Of a stretch of 64,000 nt of DNA, positions 1 to 13,900 are shown one piece after another. The stretch spans positions 255,635 to 319,634 of the forward strand of contig JH720342.1 in assembly GCA_000231825.2 (NCBI GenBank), given 5' to 3'. The position numbers and the translations under genes are program-made. The number at the start of each line of letters is the position of its first letter. Position 1 is the stretch's first letter. Below the pieces are notes generated by a model. That model ran no database searches. It worked only from the letters and a program-made list of their open reading frames with translations, and was not told where the DNA came from. Origin of the DNA: Tetrahymena elliotti 4EA (lineage: Eukaryota; Ciliophora; Oligohymenophorea; Hymenostomatida; Tetrahymenidae).

Positions 1-154
1 TTTTTTTGCTATCAACTCTTGCTGATTTTTTTAAAACTAAATTTCTTTTTTGACCAATACAATTTGCTTTCATTTAAAATCATATTTTTTGTTTAAATTC
101 TTGAATAATTTTATTTTCTACAATTTACTTTGTTGTTTATTAATTTTTTTGTTT

Positions 155-383
155 GCTTTCAAGTGAATCTTTATTTTTTTACATTTTGTCTTAGCTTTGG
201 TTTGGTCTAAAAGAAACTCTAAACAAACCAATGCTTTCAAGTGAATCTTTATTTTTTTACATTTTGTCTTAGCTTTGGTTTGGTCTAAAAGAAACTCTAA
301 ACAAACCAAAGCTTTCAAGTGAATCTTTATTTTTTTACATTTTGTCTTAGCTTTGGTTTGGTTTAAAAGAAACTCTAAACAAA
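155..383. repeat. 78-bp tandem repeat, about three copies
   Basis: The block beginning GCTTTCAAGTGAATC recurs at 155, 233 and 311, an exact 78-bp period, with only a few substitutions between copies; the third copy fades near 383. The short reading frame across it on the minus strand simply repeats itself and has no sign of being a protein. It lies beyond the 3' end of the MFS gene. Confidence 0.9.
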
Positions 384-990
384 TTCATTTTTTGTAGTCT
401 TTGTTTTTTTATTTATTTGATTGCCTTAAAGTAGAATCACATTATTTTGGTTTTTTTTTTTTTCTATTGAGAAGTTAAATGAGAGAAGCAAATTATTTAA
501 ATGAAGAATGAAGTAGATAAAGTGGTGAGCGTAAAAAAAAAATAAATATTTTTTGGATCGATGAGTCTACTAAATTTGATAGGGAGGGAAGAACTATCAA
601 AATTAAGAAATTTAGATCAAAAAGTTGATTTATTTTTAATTTACTGTTGAGAAATTTAAATTAATAAGGAGTTAGGAAGTAATTTGGGAATTAATTAAAA
701 AGGCTAGTGATTTTATTTTTTAATCGCAAATTTTTTGATTTTGTTGAAAAGTTGGGAGCTAATTTTTGATAAGTTAGAAATTGAAAAATTGCTTTTTTAT
801 TTAAAATTGAGAGAATTCATCAAAGGGGAAAATAAAGGAGGAGGAGATAAGAAAGTCATTTTTAGCGTGATTTTTTAAATTTGACTTAAGCAATGAATTT
901 TAATGATTTTTTGCATTTTATTTAATTTATTATTAATGTTTTAAGAAATAAACCAATTGTTTACCCATTTAATATTTATATTTTTTGTAC
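384..990. other. non-coding A+T-rich stretch downstream of the MFS gene
   Basis: No convincing exon on either strand. On the minus strand the frame of the MFS exon stays open to a TGA at 599-597, but the translation is low-complexity Q/N/K with no membrane segment. It therefore looks like read-through of an intron or 3' region rather than the missing C-terminal half of the transporter. Confidence 0.5.
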
Positions 991-3340
991 TTGTTGAGGA
1001 AGTAGCTACCTATAATAATGCCAAAAATCCCACCAATAGGAATGGCTGCAAGCATGAAAGTAGAATCAGCACTATCGAAACCATAAGGATTGATAAAATA
1101 GCTGATAGAAGTAGACATACCATTTATACTTCCTAAGATAAGACCTTACTAGATAACAATAAAGACATAGTTTCTATTTTTAATTAGATGGACTACTGAT
1201 TCCTTAAAATTCTATTCTCTTTCAATTTAAGCAGTGAAACTGGGAGGAGTGGGAGGTTGTTGCTTGAAAAATATCCATAGCAAAAGGCCAATTCCACTTA
1301 CTATGAAGGCAATCAAAAACATCAATTCAAATACAAGATCTCTGCCTTCTTACTCATTGGAAGGTTCATAACGATAACTTCCCATGAAATTTCCTGCAAA
1401 CATCATTCCAGCAATTCCATTTAAATTAGTCCAAAAAGTGATAAAACTTGTAACTCCGGGGCCCTTTTTTTAAGGAAATAGAAAATTTAAATAATTTATT
1501 ATGATTAAAGAGAAGGAACTAAACAGGAAAATTCAACTTTGTAAATTTGTCCAGAAATAATAATATTAATAATAAGAATCGAGTATTCTCATAGAAAAAA
1601 TAAGCAAAAGTATTTGGATTATTAAAATGCTTTGGTTTGGTTTTCTATTAAAAGTATAGAATGTAAACAAAGACAGAAAAATAATGCAAAAAGCTTGGAA
1701 AAATAAAAATATTTAAATGTTTGTTTATTATTTAATTAATTGAATGATTGATTTTATTTATGGTATAAACTAAGATGATGAATTCTTATTCAAAAAGTAA
1801 ACCACCCTTTAATGGCTCAATAAGCCAAGCCAAAAAATAAAATATATTCCATCTTTTTTTTACTCAAAATGCTTCAAATTACCATTTTCTATTTTCTTTT
1901 CTTTCTTTATTTATCCCATTTTTCACTAAATCCTTTCACATGTTTTGGAAAGGTTAATGCTTTATTCACTTTTAAGTCTACTTACTTTTTATTCTTCTCT
2001 CAATATTCTTTGTTTATTAATAGGGAGAGAGAGAAAGAGAGAGTGCTTGACTGACTATAAAAGAAATACTAACTAGTCATTATTTTAATTTATTACTTTA
2101 TTTTATGGAATAAAAGAAAAATCTTATTTGGCAAATAAAAATAAGATGTAATCTGATCATTCGATCAATCAATCAATTGGGTTATCAATCGATTTATTTT
2201 TTTGTTTTTCATTCCAAGTACTTTGCAATAGTTAAATAAATTAATTTGCTTCCAAATTAAAAATTAATTTTTAAGGCTTCTTTCTTTCTTTGTTTTTTTT
2301 GTTTAGTTTCTTCTTAATTTGCTTGCTTTTTGCTTGATTGACTAATTTATTTGCCAAACAAACAAACGAGCAAACAAAATAATCATTCAATCAATGAATT
2401 TTGATATGTCACCAAAAATAATTAACAAGCAAATAAAAAAAAAAAGAAAGTAAATTAAAGGGAGCAACAATTTAGAAGCAAAGTCTTATAAATTTTTATG
2501 CGAAATTGATATCATTGATATTTAAATTAATCTTACTTGCTCATGACTGAACCAGTTTGAGGCAACTTATGTCTTGCCATTAAAGATAAAGGGAGATCCG
2601 AGGCCGGTGAGTATGTTACCTCCTACAACAAAGTAGTATGAATAGTTGACAAAGCAACGCATCCATGCTCCAATGGCGCATACTAAAATACCAAATCTGA
2701 TAGATACACTAAGTCCTTTTTGATCAAGAAATTTACTTGAAAAGATAGTACCAATTGGTGTGAATATAAGTATGACCAAACTACCTAAATTAGCTTCAAT
2801 AGGCAACAAATCGTAAATTTTAGAAAGTTAGTTAGCATTAGGAGTAGTTGTTGTAACCATCATTGAAGGACCTAAATCTCCTAGGAGGTATAGTACCAAT
2901 ATTACCCATCTATATGCGTAGAGCTTTGGCTTTTACAATTTATGACCGTGATGTCTACCTTTTTCTTCTACATTAGCTTTATTTTACTCATCCTATTGGT
3001 GAGAGCTTTCCTCCTATGGCTAAGGGTTTTATTATTTTTCTAAATCATCTGTTGACTACTAAATTTAATAGTTATGCTTGTAATAAGGGTGAGTTCCTTT
3101 TTATTATTAGCTTTCTTTAACTCCACCATTTTGCTTTGATTCATGAATAACAAATTGGACAGGTATTTATTCCTAAATGAGCTTCTATTTCAAATCTAAT
3201 TTCTTATCTTCAGCTTCTTAAGGCTTATAAGTTGAATCCACTGCTTTTTGTTCTTAAATATCATTTTCTTGGTCTTCTAATTGTTTGTGAGCGATCTAGT
3301 AAGAGTCTTGCATTTCCTTTTACTTTTTATTTAATTTCAT
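991..3340 (-). CDS. MFS transporter, FLVCR-like, 3' part not found
   Basis: Two exons are supported: 3340-2537 (268 codons, starting at the ATG at 3340) and 1463-991. The first encodes a long Q/E/K-rich cytosolic N-terminus (about 140 residues), then YRWVILVLYLLGDLG (first membrane segment) and further segments through the ASNWF motif. The second carries segments five to eight with the KQQPPTPPS loop. Both motifs resemble those of FLVCR-type major facilitator proteins (heme, choline or related small-molecule transport), so a membrane transporter is a safe call but the substrate is not. The exons join in phase 0 across a 1,073-bp intron, long for this genome. Membrane segments 9-12 are not visible before the left edge: either a further exon lies outside the window or the gene is truncated. 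The gene is transcribed away from the RING gene at 4907. Confidence 0.75.
1464..2536 (-). other. unusually long intron of the MFS gene
   Basis: Bounded by GTAAGA after the codon pair GAG CAA (exon end 2537) and by an AAAAAAAG acceptor at 1464. It contains GAGA-rich and A+T simple sequence but no exon that I can support. The short forward reading frame at 1869-2054 is low-complexity and is not a gene. Confidence 0.6.
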
Positions 3341-4906
3341 TAATTTATTTTTAATTGTTTAGATGAATTTAATTACTATTTTCCCAAATAATAAATAAAT
3401 AAATGCTAGCTCTCTATCTATCTCTCTACATAAATTTCTTCAATGCTTCTCGGAAATGCTTGTTTGCTTGTTAATATTACTTATTTACTCCTCTCATTCA
3501 TTCATTTAATTATTTATTAATCAACACATCTTGCCATAATCCTTTACTACAATATTTTTTTAATTCAGGTAGATCAAAGTTACCTTGAATGTTTTTCTTT
3601 AAACCACATCAAAATTTTAATATATCCCAAAGTAATCCATTTACTAAAATAGAAGATGTCTTGAAGTATTTTCTTTCGATTCAAATATTTCTTTTTATTA
3701 TCAAAATGATAAAACTAAACTTTTTGAAATTCCTCTGATTTTTCTATTTGTAAGTTGAGACTTGCAATAAATGATAAATGAATTCAATTATTTAAAGAAG
3801 CTGTTTACTTTCAAATTTCTTTTTTTGATTACTAAAAATACTATTGACTATCATAATCAGAACTAAATTAAGTCACTTTTAAATTAATCAATTAACATTT
3901 ATAAAATTATTATCCTGACTGCATTCTCAAATTTTTGTTAAATCACAAAAAATATTCTGAGCCAAGACTTTAAAAATAATTTTTGTTTTCTGTTCTGAAT
4001 CCTTGAGATGCTAATAAATTAAAAATTCATTTCGCTAACTCTTTATATTTAAAAAAAATCTGACATAATTTAAATCAATCTAATTTAGTCTCCCAATTCT
4101 ATTTTTAATGTTTATTTCACTTTCTTCCAAAAAATAAATTAAAAAAACTGTTTTGATAAATTAACTGTTAGTTAGGTAGTTAATTAGTAAGTTAGACTCA
4201 TCTTATTAATATTTCTAAAAATTCAAATTAAAATTAACTCCTCCTTTCACCATTTTTAAATATTTCTATAATAAATTTTAAAACAAAAAAATATTTTATA
4301 AGGAGGATTGAATATTGGCTTGATAAACTTTTTCTCAAAATAAGATAAGTAAGTAAATGGGTGTTGTCTAATTTGTCAACTTTTTAATTAGTTTGAAATG
4401 ATTGAAAATTTTGTAAATTCTAATAATAGGTGATTAAATTTACCTAAAATTAATTAAGAAAATATGGTTGTTGCTTTTATTTAAAACAAATAGTTGTTGA
4501 TTTTTAAAATAAAAATTTTATGATGGATGGATTGATTAATTTATTTGTTTGTTTGTTTATTTGATAAAATTAGTAAATTTATCTATTTTAAAAAATATGT
4601 CAAAATTTAGTAGAATTTAGATACGATTAAAAATAAATAAATAAATAATTAAAAACCTCGAAAGACTATTTATGCACATTAGAGATTTTCTTTTTCAGCT
4701 TTATTAATAATTAGTTAATTAATCCATTAGCTTAATTTATATTGTATGAATATCAAATTATTTTATTTAGAATGGCTGTAATTAATTAATTGAATTAATT
4801 CATATTTTATTTTCTTGTGGGATATTTAAATAGATCCTAAAATAGGTATTTTTTATTTTTCTATATTTTTTGCTTTCTTTCATTAATACTTTGTTTTTTT
4901 GTTTCT
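3341..4906. other. divergent intergenic region
   Basis: Separates the starts of the minus-strand MFS gene and the plus-strand RING gene, so it should hold both promoters. It is A+T-rich with TAAT-type runs and short GATT/AATT repeats; no recognisable motif or exon was found. Confidence 0.5.
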
Positions 4907-7900
4907 ATGATTAATTAATATTTAGGCAAATTAGCAATTGTAAATAACAAGATTAATTTAGATTTGGATATAAACGATTATGAGCTAAATGGAAAAGTAG
5001 GTGATTTAAAATGAAGCTTTTTAGTTAAAGAAAAAGTAATTGCTTTAAATGCTTGTTAAATTGAGTAATAATTTTAAGGTAATTTATTCCTAAATTTGAA
5101 GCAACTTTCATTCATTAATGAATTTAATTTGCACACTAAATACTATTATAGATAATAGAAAGATACAAACTAATTATACTTCCATTCATTGATTGATTTA
5201 GTTAATTAGTTGTTATTTATTTATTTTGATATGTATTTGTTAATTTTTTTGATTGTATGATGAATTTAACAAATAAATAGATCGGTCTTCTAAATATCAA
5301 ATTTGCAAAAAAAACAAACAAACAAAAAAACTAATTAATTAAAAGCAAGCAAGCAAGCAAGTAAGTAAATAACAAACAATTATTCAAATAAAATTGAAAA
5401 TTTAATAGCAAATAAAAGGAATTTTGTATTGATTGTTAATTTTGATTCATTATGCTGGTAAATATAAATAACATTTAGGGATTAAACGATAATTAAGCTA
5501 TTATTACAAGAGATGCCTTATCTCCTTGTAACTAGAATACAGATTTGAATTTAATGCCAGATTATGGCTAGAAGGATTAGAAACCAGAAAAGAAAAGAGT
5601 TACTTTGACTAATGATTTTTCAGTGCATAATTGCTCTGATTAGAAAAAGGACGATTCAAAATTAAATACAGATAGACATATGAATGATAGATTAAGCATT
5701 TCAAATTAGTAGCATTAAAGAACAGAATCAATTTAAAATTAGGGAGATTAATTTATCAGTTATCCATAAAGAGTTACAGAGGTAGCTCAAAATACAGAAT
5801 TCAACCCTACATTATCAGATAATAATTAAAACGAGTAATTAGAACAAAGGTTAGACCAATAATATCCATAAAATAACAATCAAAACTAGAACCAAGTAAA
5901 TATAAATGAAGAAGATAAAGTGAAAAGCTTGATGATTATGAAAAGTGTTATTATTAAATCTATGAATGTTTATGTTTTTCTCATTTTTGAGAGTGCTCAA
6001 ATTATTATGGATTTCGATTACAAAGTGGTCATTTCAATACTTCTCTTGTTTGATTTCTTTAGTCTTTACACTAATTTTTAAAAATATAGGCTCAAGTAAA
6101 ATTATTTTAGTCATTCGTTCATTAGTTTATTGATAAATGAATGTGAATATTCATTAGATTTTATCACAAATAAATTATTGGTTAATTCATTTGTTGATAA
6201 TTTAAGCAAATAAAACAAGCAAACAAACATATATGAATGAATGAATTAAATGCTAGTATTAACTTAAAAGAATTAACCAATGTATTTTATTTGATTTAGT
6301 CACTGTAAATCAAAATAAGTAGTAGAAATTTATTAATCTTTTTAATAGCAAAAAAGTTGACATAGACGAATATCAAACAGAAGAAGAAATTGAATTTAGA
6401 GAAGAATATAATAAGTACTTGCTCCTTAAAGTCATTGAAATTGTTGTTTTCTTCATTTTCAAAGTAACTTCATTTTCTTACTCTCTTTCTTTTTTGCTTC
6501 TTTCTGCTTTTTCTTTATAGAATTATTAATTAATTCACTTAATTAATTTTTGCTTCTGGCCACAAATAATACTTCCTTAATTATATTGATAAAAATTTAT
6601 TTAGTAACAGTTAAAACTGAACAAAATATCATACTCACATACTAACATCCATTCCTCTCTTTATCTTTTTTTACCATTAAATTTCTAATTTTAATAAATT
6701 GCCAATATCTAAAATTAATTGAAAACCATAACTAAAATAACAGAGATACTTTGAACTAATATTTTCCTATTAATAAATTTAAAAAAACAGATTCTATTGA
6801 TTATAAAATTCGATGTAGTCAACATCAACTTTGTGATTGTGACAACAATAGTCTTTACCTTCGTTGTTTTTAAGATTCTTTATATGTTCAAATTGAAAGT
6901 TAAAGAATACAATCCAATATTTAATGAAACAGTAAGATTTTATTATTCTATGTTTTAGTAAAATAATTATTTCTTTATAATCAAAGATGCTTTTACTCTT
7001 TAAGCTGTTTGTTTCTTTTTAGGCCTTGCTAGTCTCACTTAAATTAGAATATACAGTTGATTGGGATTGGGTTCACATTTTTTGGCCAGCCTATGTGTTT
7101 CTACTTGCTACTGCTTTTATTACTCTAGGACTCGTTTTTATTATTCTATCTAAATGCTACTTTAGTCTAAAAAGATCTTCATAGAAAAAAGTTGAAATTA
7201 TAGGATTACTCTGGATTTGCATATTTATGATCAGTTTTACTGTCACCTCAGTCATGTTCTTGAAATCTTTTATTGTCACTGAAGATCAAGGAGATGATCT
7301 TGGTACGATTTTCTTTCTCTCTTTCTCTCTCTCTTTCTTTATTTTCAACAATTCTCATCGTAGAAAGATTTCATAACAAATTGATTTAAAGATTTAAACT
7401 TTTTGCAAATAACTTTTATTGAAAACATAAAAAAAAAAAATAAATAAATAAATAAATAATAAATAAATATATATAAATAGAATAAATGCAGGCAGTTCTT
7501 TTCATTTCATTGGTATTCTTACTGTTGATGTTTTTGTTTTCAGCTTTGGAGTGGAATAAGATAATGTAAATTTTAGTTTGTGATAATTAGATATTTATTG
7601 ATTAAAATTGATTTTAACAAAAAAGTTAATTTGTGTATGAAATATCAATTATTGTTTAAGCTGATGAAGAAGAGGATATAGAATATGTGATTAGTGAGAA
7701 TCCTGAGTAAAACAAGAAAGAAAAGAATAAAACGAAAAGAATAAAAACTGTGAATCCTACAGAATAAGATGAATAAAATAATGTTCCTTTATTTTTAGTA
7801 AGTGTTTTTCTTAAGTTTTAAATGAAAATAATTCTATTTATTTAATTCAATAATAGTAAAAATTGTCTTCAACTTACTTTAGTGCTATAGCCAATAGATA

Positions 7901-8878
7901 AAATTTATAGAATAATTTAGCTAAAAATAATTCTAAAATTAAGCAGTAAGCTAAGGAGTAAAAGCAAAATGGAAATGCAAGACACAGTAAAGATTTTTAT
8001 TGATTATTTATAAAATATCTTTGTTGATTTTGAACTTTTAAATAATATAGAATCACAGTCTTTTATGATACAAAAATATGAATTCAATAACAGTATAGAT
8101 TTTAACAAGAAACCTATTCAAGATATTAATGTCTCTGCGTCTTAAAGAAATAAATAAGGAGATAGTGATTCAAATAAATGGAAGAAGATTGCTTTAGATA
8201 CTAATTAGAAGTTCAAAAAGCTTATTGATACACCATAAATTTAAAAGCTTTCATAATAGTTAAATAGTCAGGTAGTCAAAAAGAAACTTTTTGAAAATTA
8301 TAATTCATCTCCTAAAAATGCAAGGGTTTCTAAATCTAATAATGTCAGTTTTGTAGGTCATTAAGATTCCCATAGAGGAGCTAATAAAAAAATAGAATAG
8401 AGTATTATTGAAGATAAAGATATTAAAGTTAATGCCCCTAATATGAATGATTAGTCTAATGTTACATGTGTTATATGCTTTGATAATGCTCCTGATTCAG
8501 TCTACATGCCTTGTGGACATGGAGGTAATATTTAATCATTTGTTTAAAATTTAATAATGCTAACTAAATCAATAAATTAAAAAATAAAAAAGGTGTTTGC
8601 TATGAATGTTCTGTTGATATTATGAAAAATACTGGTGAATGTTATTTGTGCAGAGAAGTAATCCTATTGAATTATATTTAGTATATTTTTTAAATTGTTT
8701 TTTTATCTAGGCCATCAAAGAAATTCTCAGATTAGATATCAAGGAAAAAGCTCAAAATAATAACTTCAGAGTAGTTGCTTTGACTACTTTAGTAGATGAA
8801 AGCATCATTGAAGATAAGAAAAAAAATGAAAATAATCTTAACAATATAAATGAAGTTGAAGAAGATAATAATGACTGA
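4907..8878 (+). CDS. multi-span membrane protein with C-terminal C3HC4 RING (copy 1)
   Basis: At least ten exons. Clear ones: 4907-4996 (start ATG), 5479-6095, 6349-6463, 6791-6931 and 7023-7302, then smaller ones to the TGA at 8876-8878. The N-terminal third is Q/N-rich and hydrophilic. It is followed by about six hydrophobic segments (for example VYVFLIFESAQIIM and IVTTIVFTFVVFK) and the loop DWDWVHIFWPAYV. A long Q/K-rich linker leads to the RING: CVICFDNAPDSVYMPCGHGG, then CYEC and CYLC, the C3HC4 spacing with His in the CGHGG element. This architecture matches the Tmemb_185A-plus-RING proteins known from plants and ciliates and suggests a membrane-bound E3 ubiquitin ligase. The junction near 7565-7661 is not resolved in phase. 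A tandem paralogue follows at 10959. Confidence 0.8.
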
Positions 8879-10958
8879 TATATAGATAAATAATATCATA
8901 ATACTTAATTATTGATTGAGATAATCAATACTTTTTAATAATAAGTAAGTTAATTACTTACTTACTTACTTAATTAAATCAACCCATCTATTAATCAATC
9001 AATCCACTCTTTCATCTAACCGCAAATAATTTATCTCACTCTTTCTTTCTTTCTCTCTCTCTCTCTCTTTCTTTTTAAATTTTAACAAATCAAATATTAG
9101 ACTAGATTTCAATTAAAGTTAAAGGTTATTTTTGGAGAATTAAAAGAATTAATTTTCTTTACATATTAAATTAAAAATATTTTGTTAATAACACCTTAAA
9201 CAATTGTAATAAAGAGAAATCTAATCTAATCTACATATATATTTATATTTCAAACTATCAATCAATCTATCTAATTATTTAATGCTCTTATAGATAATTT
9301 TTCTGTTTTTTGGTTATTTTGTTTGTTTTTTTTTTTTTTACACTTTTACTTTCTTGTTAGTATACTATTAAATTTAAAACAATGATTCATATTTAATATC
9401 ATTCTTAAATCACCTATTCCATTCAAATTCAAATAAATTAAGTATTTTATTTTCTCTATTTATTACTAAAAAATCCTCTTTGATAAAAAACCAAACAGTT
9501 TTAAAATAACATTTTTTTTACTTAACATAAATAAATTGAAGTATTTAATGATTAATTTTTTAATTACCTATTTTATGAATTCTATAAATCTAAAAATAAA
9601 AGTAGGAGATAGACATAACTATCATTTGATTAGCTTTAGACTAAATTAAATAAAATAAAATCTAAAAAGAGCAAATAAAATTTATGAATGAGCTGTTGAG
9701 CTGAACAAATATCTATTAAACCAACCCATAAATTCAAGTCTTTATTTATTCATTAATATTGAAGCTCTATTTTTACAAGAGGTTAAGATTCAAAGTTTAG
9801 AGATTAGAGCATTATGCTAAAAATCTACAAAAAGTTAAAATACAAACTTTAAATAGATGAATTGATAATATTTAAGAAAGAAATGATTAAAATATTTTAA
9901 ATGAATCTTAAAGTGGTTAATTTAGTTTAGATTATGGTAAAATTGTTTTTGGTTTGAGAAATTAAATGAATTGTAAATAAATTTTTTTTGAGACAAATTT
10001 AAAATAAAATATTAAATAGCATGTTAGATTGCATATTTGAGAGCTTGGGTTGTTAGAGAAAGTCAGTGTTGGAAAAAATAATTAAAAAAGATAGAAAGAT
10101 ATTTTTAATTAATTCAGTATTTTGGTTATTTTTTTTGATTTGATTTTTGAAAATTTACTTTTATGAAAATTAATTGAGTAATTTAATGTAAGTGGATTTT
10201 ATTTTTCATTTCAGGTTTCCAAAAAAATAAAAAATTATAAGATAGTTAAGTAAATTAAAGAAATTAGTGGTATTTCATACATTTATTTCAATCACTATAT
10301 TTTATAAAGTAATGAAGGTAATTTTTTATCTCTAATTTATATAGATTATCAAAAATATTTCAACTATCAAATGCTTTTAAACCATATGAAATTGTAATAT
10401 ATAAATAAGATTACCAATAATAAATTTGATCAACCAATAATTTTAAAAAAGCAAAGGGTGATTGATATCGAATGCAAGAAAAAGAGAGTTGCTGTTTTTG
10501 AGTAATACAGTGTAAATACAAATATTCTATTTATAACAAAATAAATAATGAGTTTGAAATAAAATTAGGCAAACAAATGAAAAGGCGATACTAATGAGTG
10601 ATGAATTATGTAGTATGAATGAGTTATAGATGAAATGTATACAAGAATCCGAATAATAAATATTTGATTGATAAATGACTGACTGACTGATTGAATGAAT
10701 GAATGCATTAGTTATTAATAATTAGATAGTTTTTAATAGGTAAGAAATTTATAAAAAGGTTTATTAACAAATAGTAGAAGAAGTGAAGAGAAGAAATCAA
10801 AGTAAAAAGATAAAATCAAATAATATAGTTAGAAATAAAGTAAAGCAACCTCAATCAAGTAAGGGAGAAGAGGATAGATAGACTACAATAAATCAATAAG
10901 GAAATATAGCAATTTAGATAGAGAAATATAGAATATTCAGCAGATAGATTATTATAAA
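8879..10958. other. intergenic region between the two RING paralogues
   Basis: Simple-sequence-rich (TTAC, CTTT and AATC runs near 8946-9070). The only gene-like item is an isolated LRR exon relic near 9777 on the minus strand. The reading frame leading into the second RING gene is open without TGA from about 10692, so part of 10695-10958 may be coding if an upstream ATG is used. Confidence 0.5.
9777..9832 (-). pseudogene. isolated LRR exon relic
   Basis: On the minus strand the sequence reads LAQCSNLQTLNLNL and then meets GTAAAAATAG, the same exon end and donor used by the LRR gene at 33.8-37.9 kb. The first half of the repeat (the NNIG part) is not recognisable upstream and no neighbouring repeat exon was found, so this is probably a stray or decayed copy. 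Confidence 0.6.
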
Positions 10959-13900
10959 ATGCACACTCAATATTAAAGTAGATAGCATTAGCATACAAAT
11001 TAGTTTTAGCAGCAGTTTTTTCGATATTCTCCTTCTCATTAAAGGAATTCCATGAGTAATTTGTAGGGATTATCTCGCTCTCGCAATAATGAGTCATTGG
11101 TTATGATGCCAAACAATCAAAGGAATATGTCAATAGCGAATTATACAATGAGTAATATGATGTCACCTAATTTCGGAGACGAGAACAGATTATTTGCATT
11201 TTACAGTCCATCTAATAGAGATCTTATGTCCCCATAGGGACTAAATAATTAATCAAATTCATAAATTTTTCATTGCATGGGCTAATCTGTAAACAACCGC
11301 AATAACTACAATAACAGTCAAAATATGATGCAGTAATACGTTTAACAATATGAAGATTAATAGCAGTAAAACTAAGTTATAAATAGTATGAGAAGTTAAA
11401 TAAATAATCCTCTTTAAAATTAAGAAAATTAAGCTAATCCTGCATAAAAATCCAATGTTTCAGATAAAAAACTTGAATAAATTGAACAACGAATTAAACA
11501 CTATTCATCTGTCGTAATGCAACAAACATTCTTCAATCACGTCTCTCTGCAAATATTTTTTATACTCATGCTCATCTTAATCCTTTACTCTATTCAATAT
11601 ATTTTCGTTTTAATCTTTCTCTGGATAGTCGATATTATTAGTTTCGCTTTCAGTTTCAAACGAAGTAGAATTGAGTAATTAATTTATTCATTTCATTTAC
11701 ATTTCTTATTCAATCCATTTACTTACAAAAGCAAAAAACAATCAAAAAAACAAACTAACAAGCAAGCAAGCAAATCAACTTTGTTCTTGTTCTAAATTTG
11801 ATATTGTAAAGGCTAATTTAAATTGAAATGCTGATTCTTAAATTATAACATACCTACATTATTTTAATACCTATAAAATATCTTCAAACTACAATCAATC
11901 ATTGTTATTTTTAAACAAAAATGAAACCCTTAGAAAAAAATAAATAGATAAATACTCAGATCAAAAATTCATCATTTTAAAAAAAATTTTTGAATTTGAA
12001 GATTTTCACAAAATTAGCGAAATCAAAAAATATTTGACTAATTTTTATTCATTCAATCAAATAGAAAGACTAATTCTCTATCTAACTAAGTTCATTTTAT
12101 TTTAAAATAAAAATCAAATTTAACGTTTGAATTTGGTTATTTCTATCTATACTTGCTTACGATTTAAATTTAACTTATCCATTCATTTATTTTAATAGGT
12201 CAGAAGTAGATGAAGCAAAATAAGAAGAACATAGCAATATCTGGAGATTTATAGAAACAACTTTTTCAATTGTATTTAAAGTAAAATTTATTTTCTCTGA
12301 TTCGATCGATTATTTTTAATTCTTTACATTTAAAATTTAAATCCCCATTTAAAAAATTGGTTCTTATTTTATTTACATTAAACAAAGTTTTTTAATCAAA
12401 TAAAACAAGCATAACAAAGATAATTTCAAAGATAAATTCTTAATTTAATTTCATTTATTTTATTTGGAAATCTTCAAATTAAATATTTTTTTAAAATAAA
12501 ATGAATAGATTTGCCTTTATATTTATTTAGAAGTCAACTAGTATAAATTTTATTATGTCCCTTGCACGCTTTTGATTTATGTTCTCATTAGATTTTTCTT
12601 TGTGATCTCTAAAAAGCTGGCTGAGAATGGTCCTATTTCTTCCCTTATCAATGAATGTGTAAATAAATCTATTCATAAAAATGATTTTATTTTGATGCAA
12701 ACAAGAATTGATTCATTTTCTTTCCTTAACAAAATAACAGTTTACTTGGGGATTCAAAATATTTTTTGTTGGATAAATATTCTTGATTTCTGTAAAAATG
12801 AACAATAAAATAGATTGGACTTGGCAAGATGTCTTTTGGCCATACTGGGTATTTTTTTACATTATGATAGGCACAAATAGTGTTTTTGTCATTCTTTTAT
12901 TGAGTAAAATACTATTAAAATGTCTTGGTCAGCCTGTTTAATCATTTGAAAGTAAATTTTTATCCTCTTCAATCTATCTATCTATTTATCTATTTATTTA
13001 TTTATTTTTCAACATTTTTTCAAATTAAAATAAAAGTAAAGGGTTTATTTTGGTTTTTCTTACTTTCAAATGGCTTGTGTGTTAATTCTACTTTATTTGT
13101 TAGAGGAGCAGTTTCTAAATTAGATCATTAGAGCAATGGTAGAATATTAAAATAAACTAGGCAAGTTAAAACAATTTCATTTTTAATAAATAGATGATGC
13201 ACAAATCGCTTTCAAATACAGCTTAGTTTTTACTACTTTTTTCATTATTTACACATTATTTTTCTGGAAAGGGATCTGGTAATTTATTAATATATTTTTT
13301 TGTCCATTTTTTTTTTATTGAGTTTTTTCAATTTAAAAAGGGTTTTCATGCTGCATTTTTCTTAGGAAAGAGAAGATACAGAAGGAGATGAAAATTCTTA
13401 AAAGAACAGCTCAAGAATTGGCAAAGGCAAGAAGAAAAAGAGAAAAAATAAAAAGAAAGCTAATGAGGAAGGTCAGTCTCAGTAACTGTAATAAGGTTAA
13501 GATGGATAAAATAATGATGGCCAAAATAAAAGAGAAAATGAACAAGAAGAAGAAGAGGAGGAAGAGGAAGATGGTGATGAGGATGAAGAAGACGAAGACG
13601 ATGATGATGAAGAAAATGGATAAAGAAATCCAGAAGATATTTATGCTGAAGATGAAAATTATCCTGCGGAATAATAATATCCAGAGAGTTAATCCAATAG
13701 ATAAAACCAAGCTGGAAGAAACTAATCAAATGCTTCTCAATAAAATCAGCCAGGATAAAACAACTAAAATCCTCTCCCTGCTGAATAGCCTCCCAAGCCA
13801 AAACCCAAGAAAAAAATATTTAAAAAAGTTAACATGAGCAACAAAAACAGTTAGAAAAAAGGATTCCCTCTTTTCCTAGTAAATATATTTCAATCTTTCT

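Noticed and set aside
118..318. 66-aa minus-strand frame with internal repeat
   Set aside because: It only reflects the 78-bp tandem repeat; no start context or homologue.
10855..11097. 80-aa minus-strand frame
   Set aside because: It lies opposite the Q/N-rich N-terminal coding region of the second RING gene, whose plus-strand frame continues into well-supported exons.
13388..13837. 149-aa Lys/Arg-rich forward frame and two hydrophobic minus-strand frames
   Set aside because: They are out-of-frame readings of the acidic exon of the second RING gene, whose true frame gives the E/D tract and joins the neighbouring exons.
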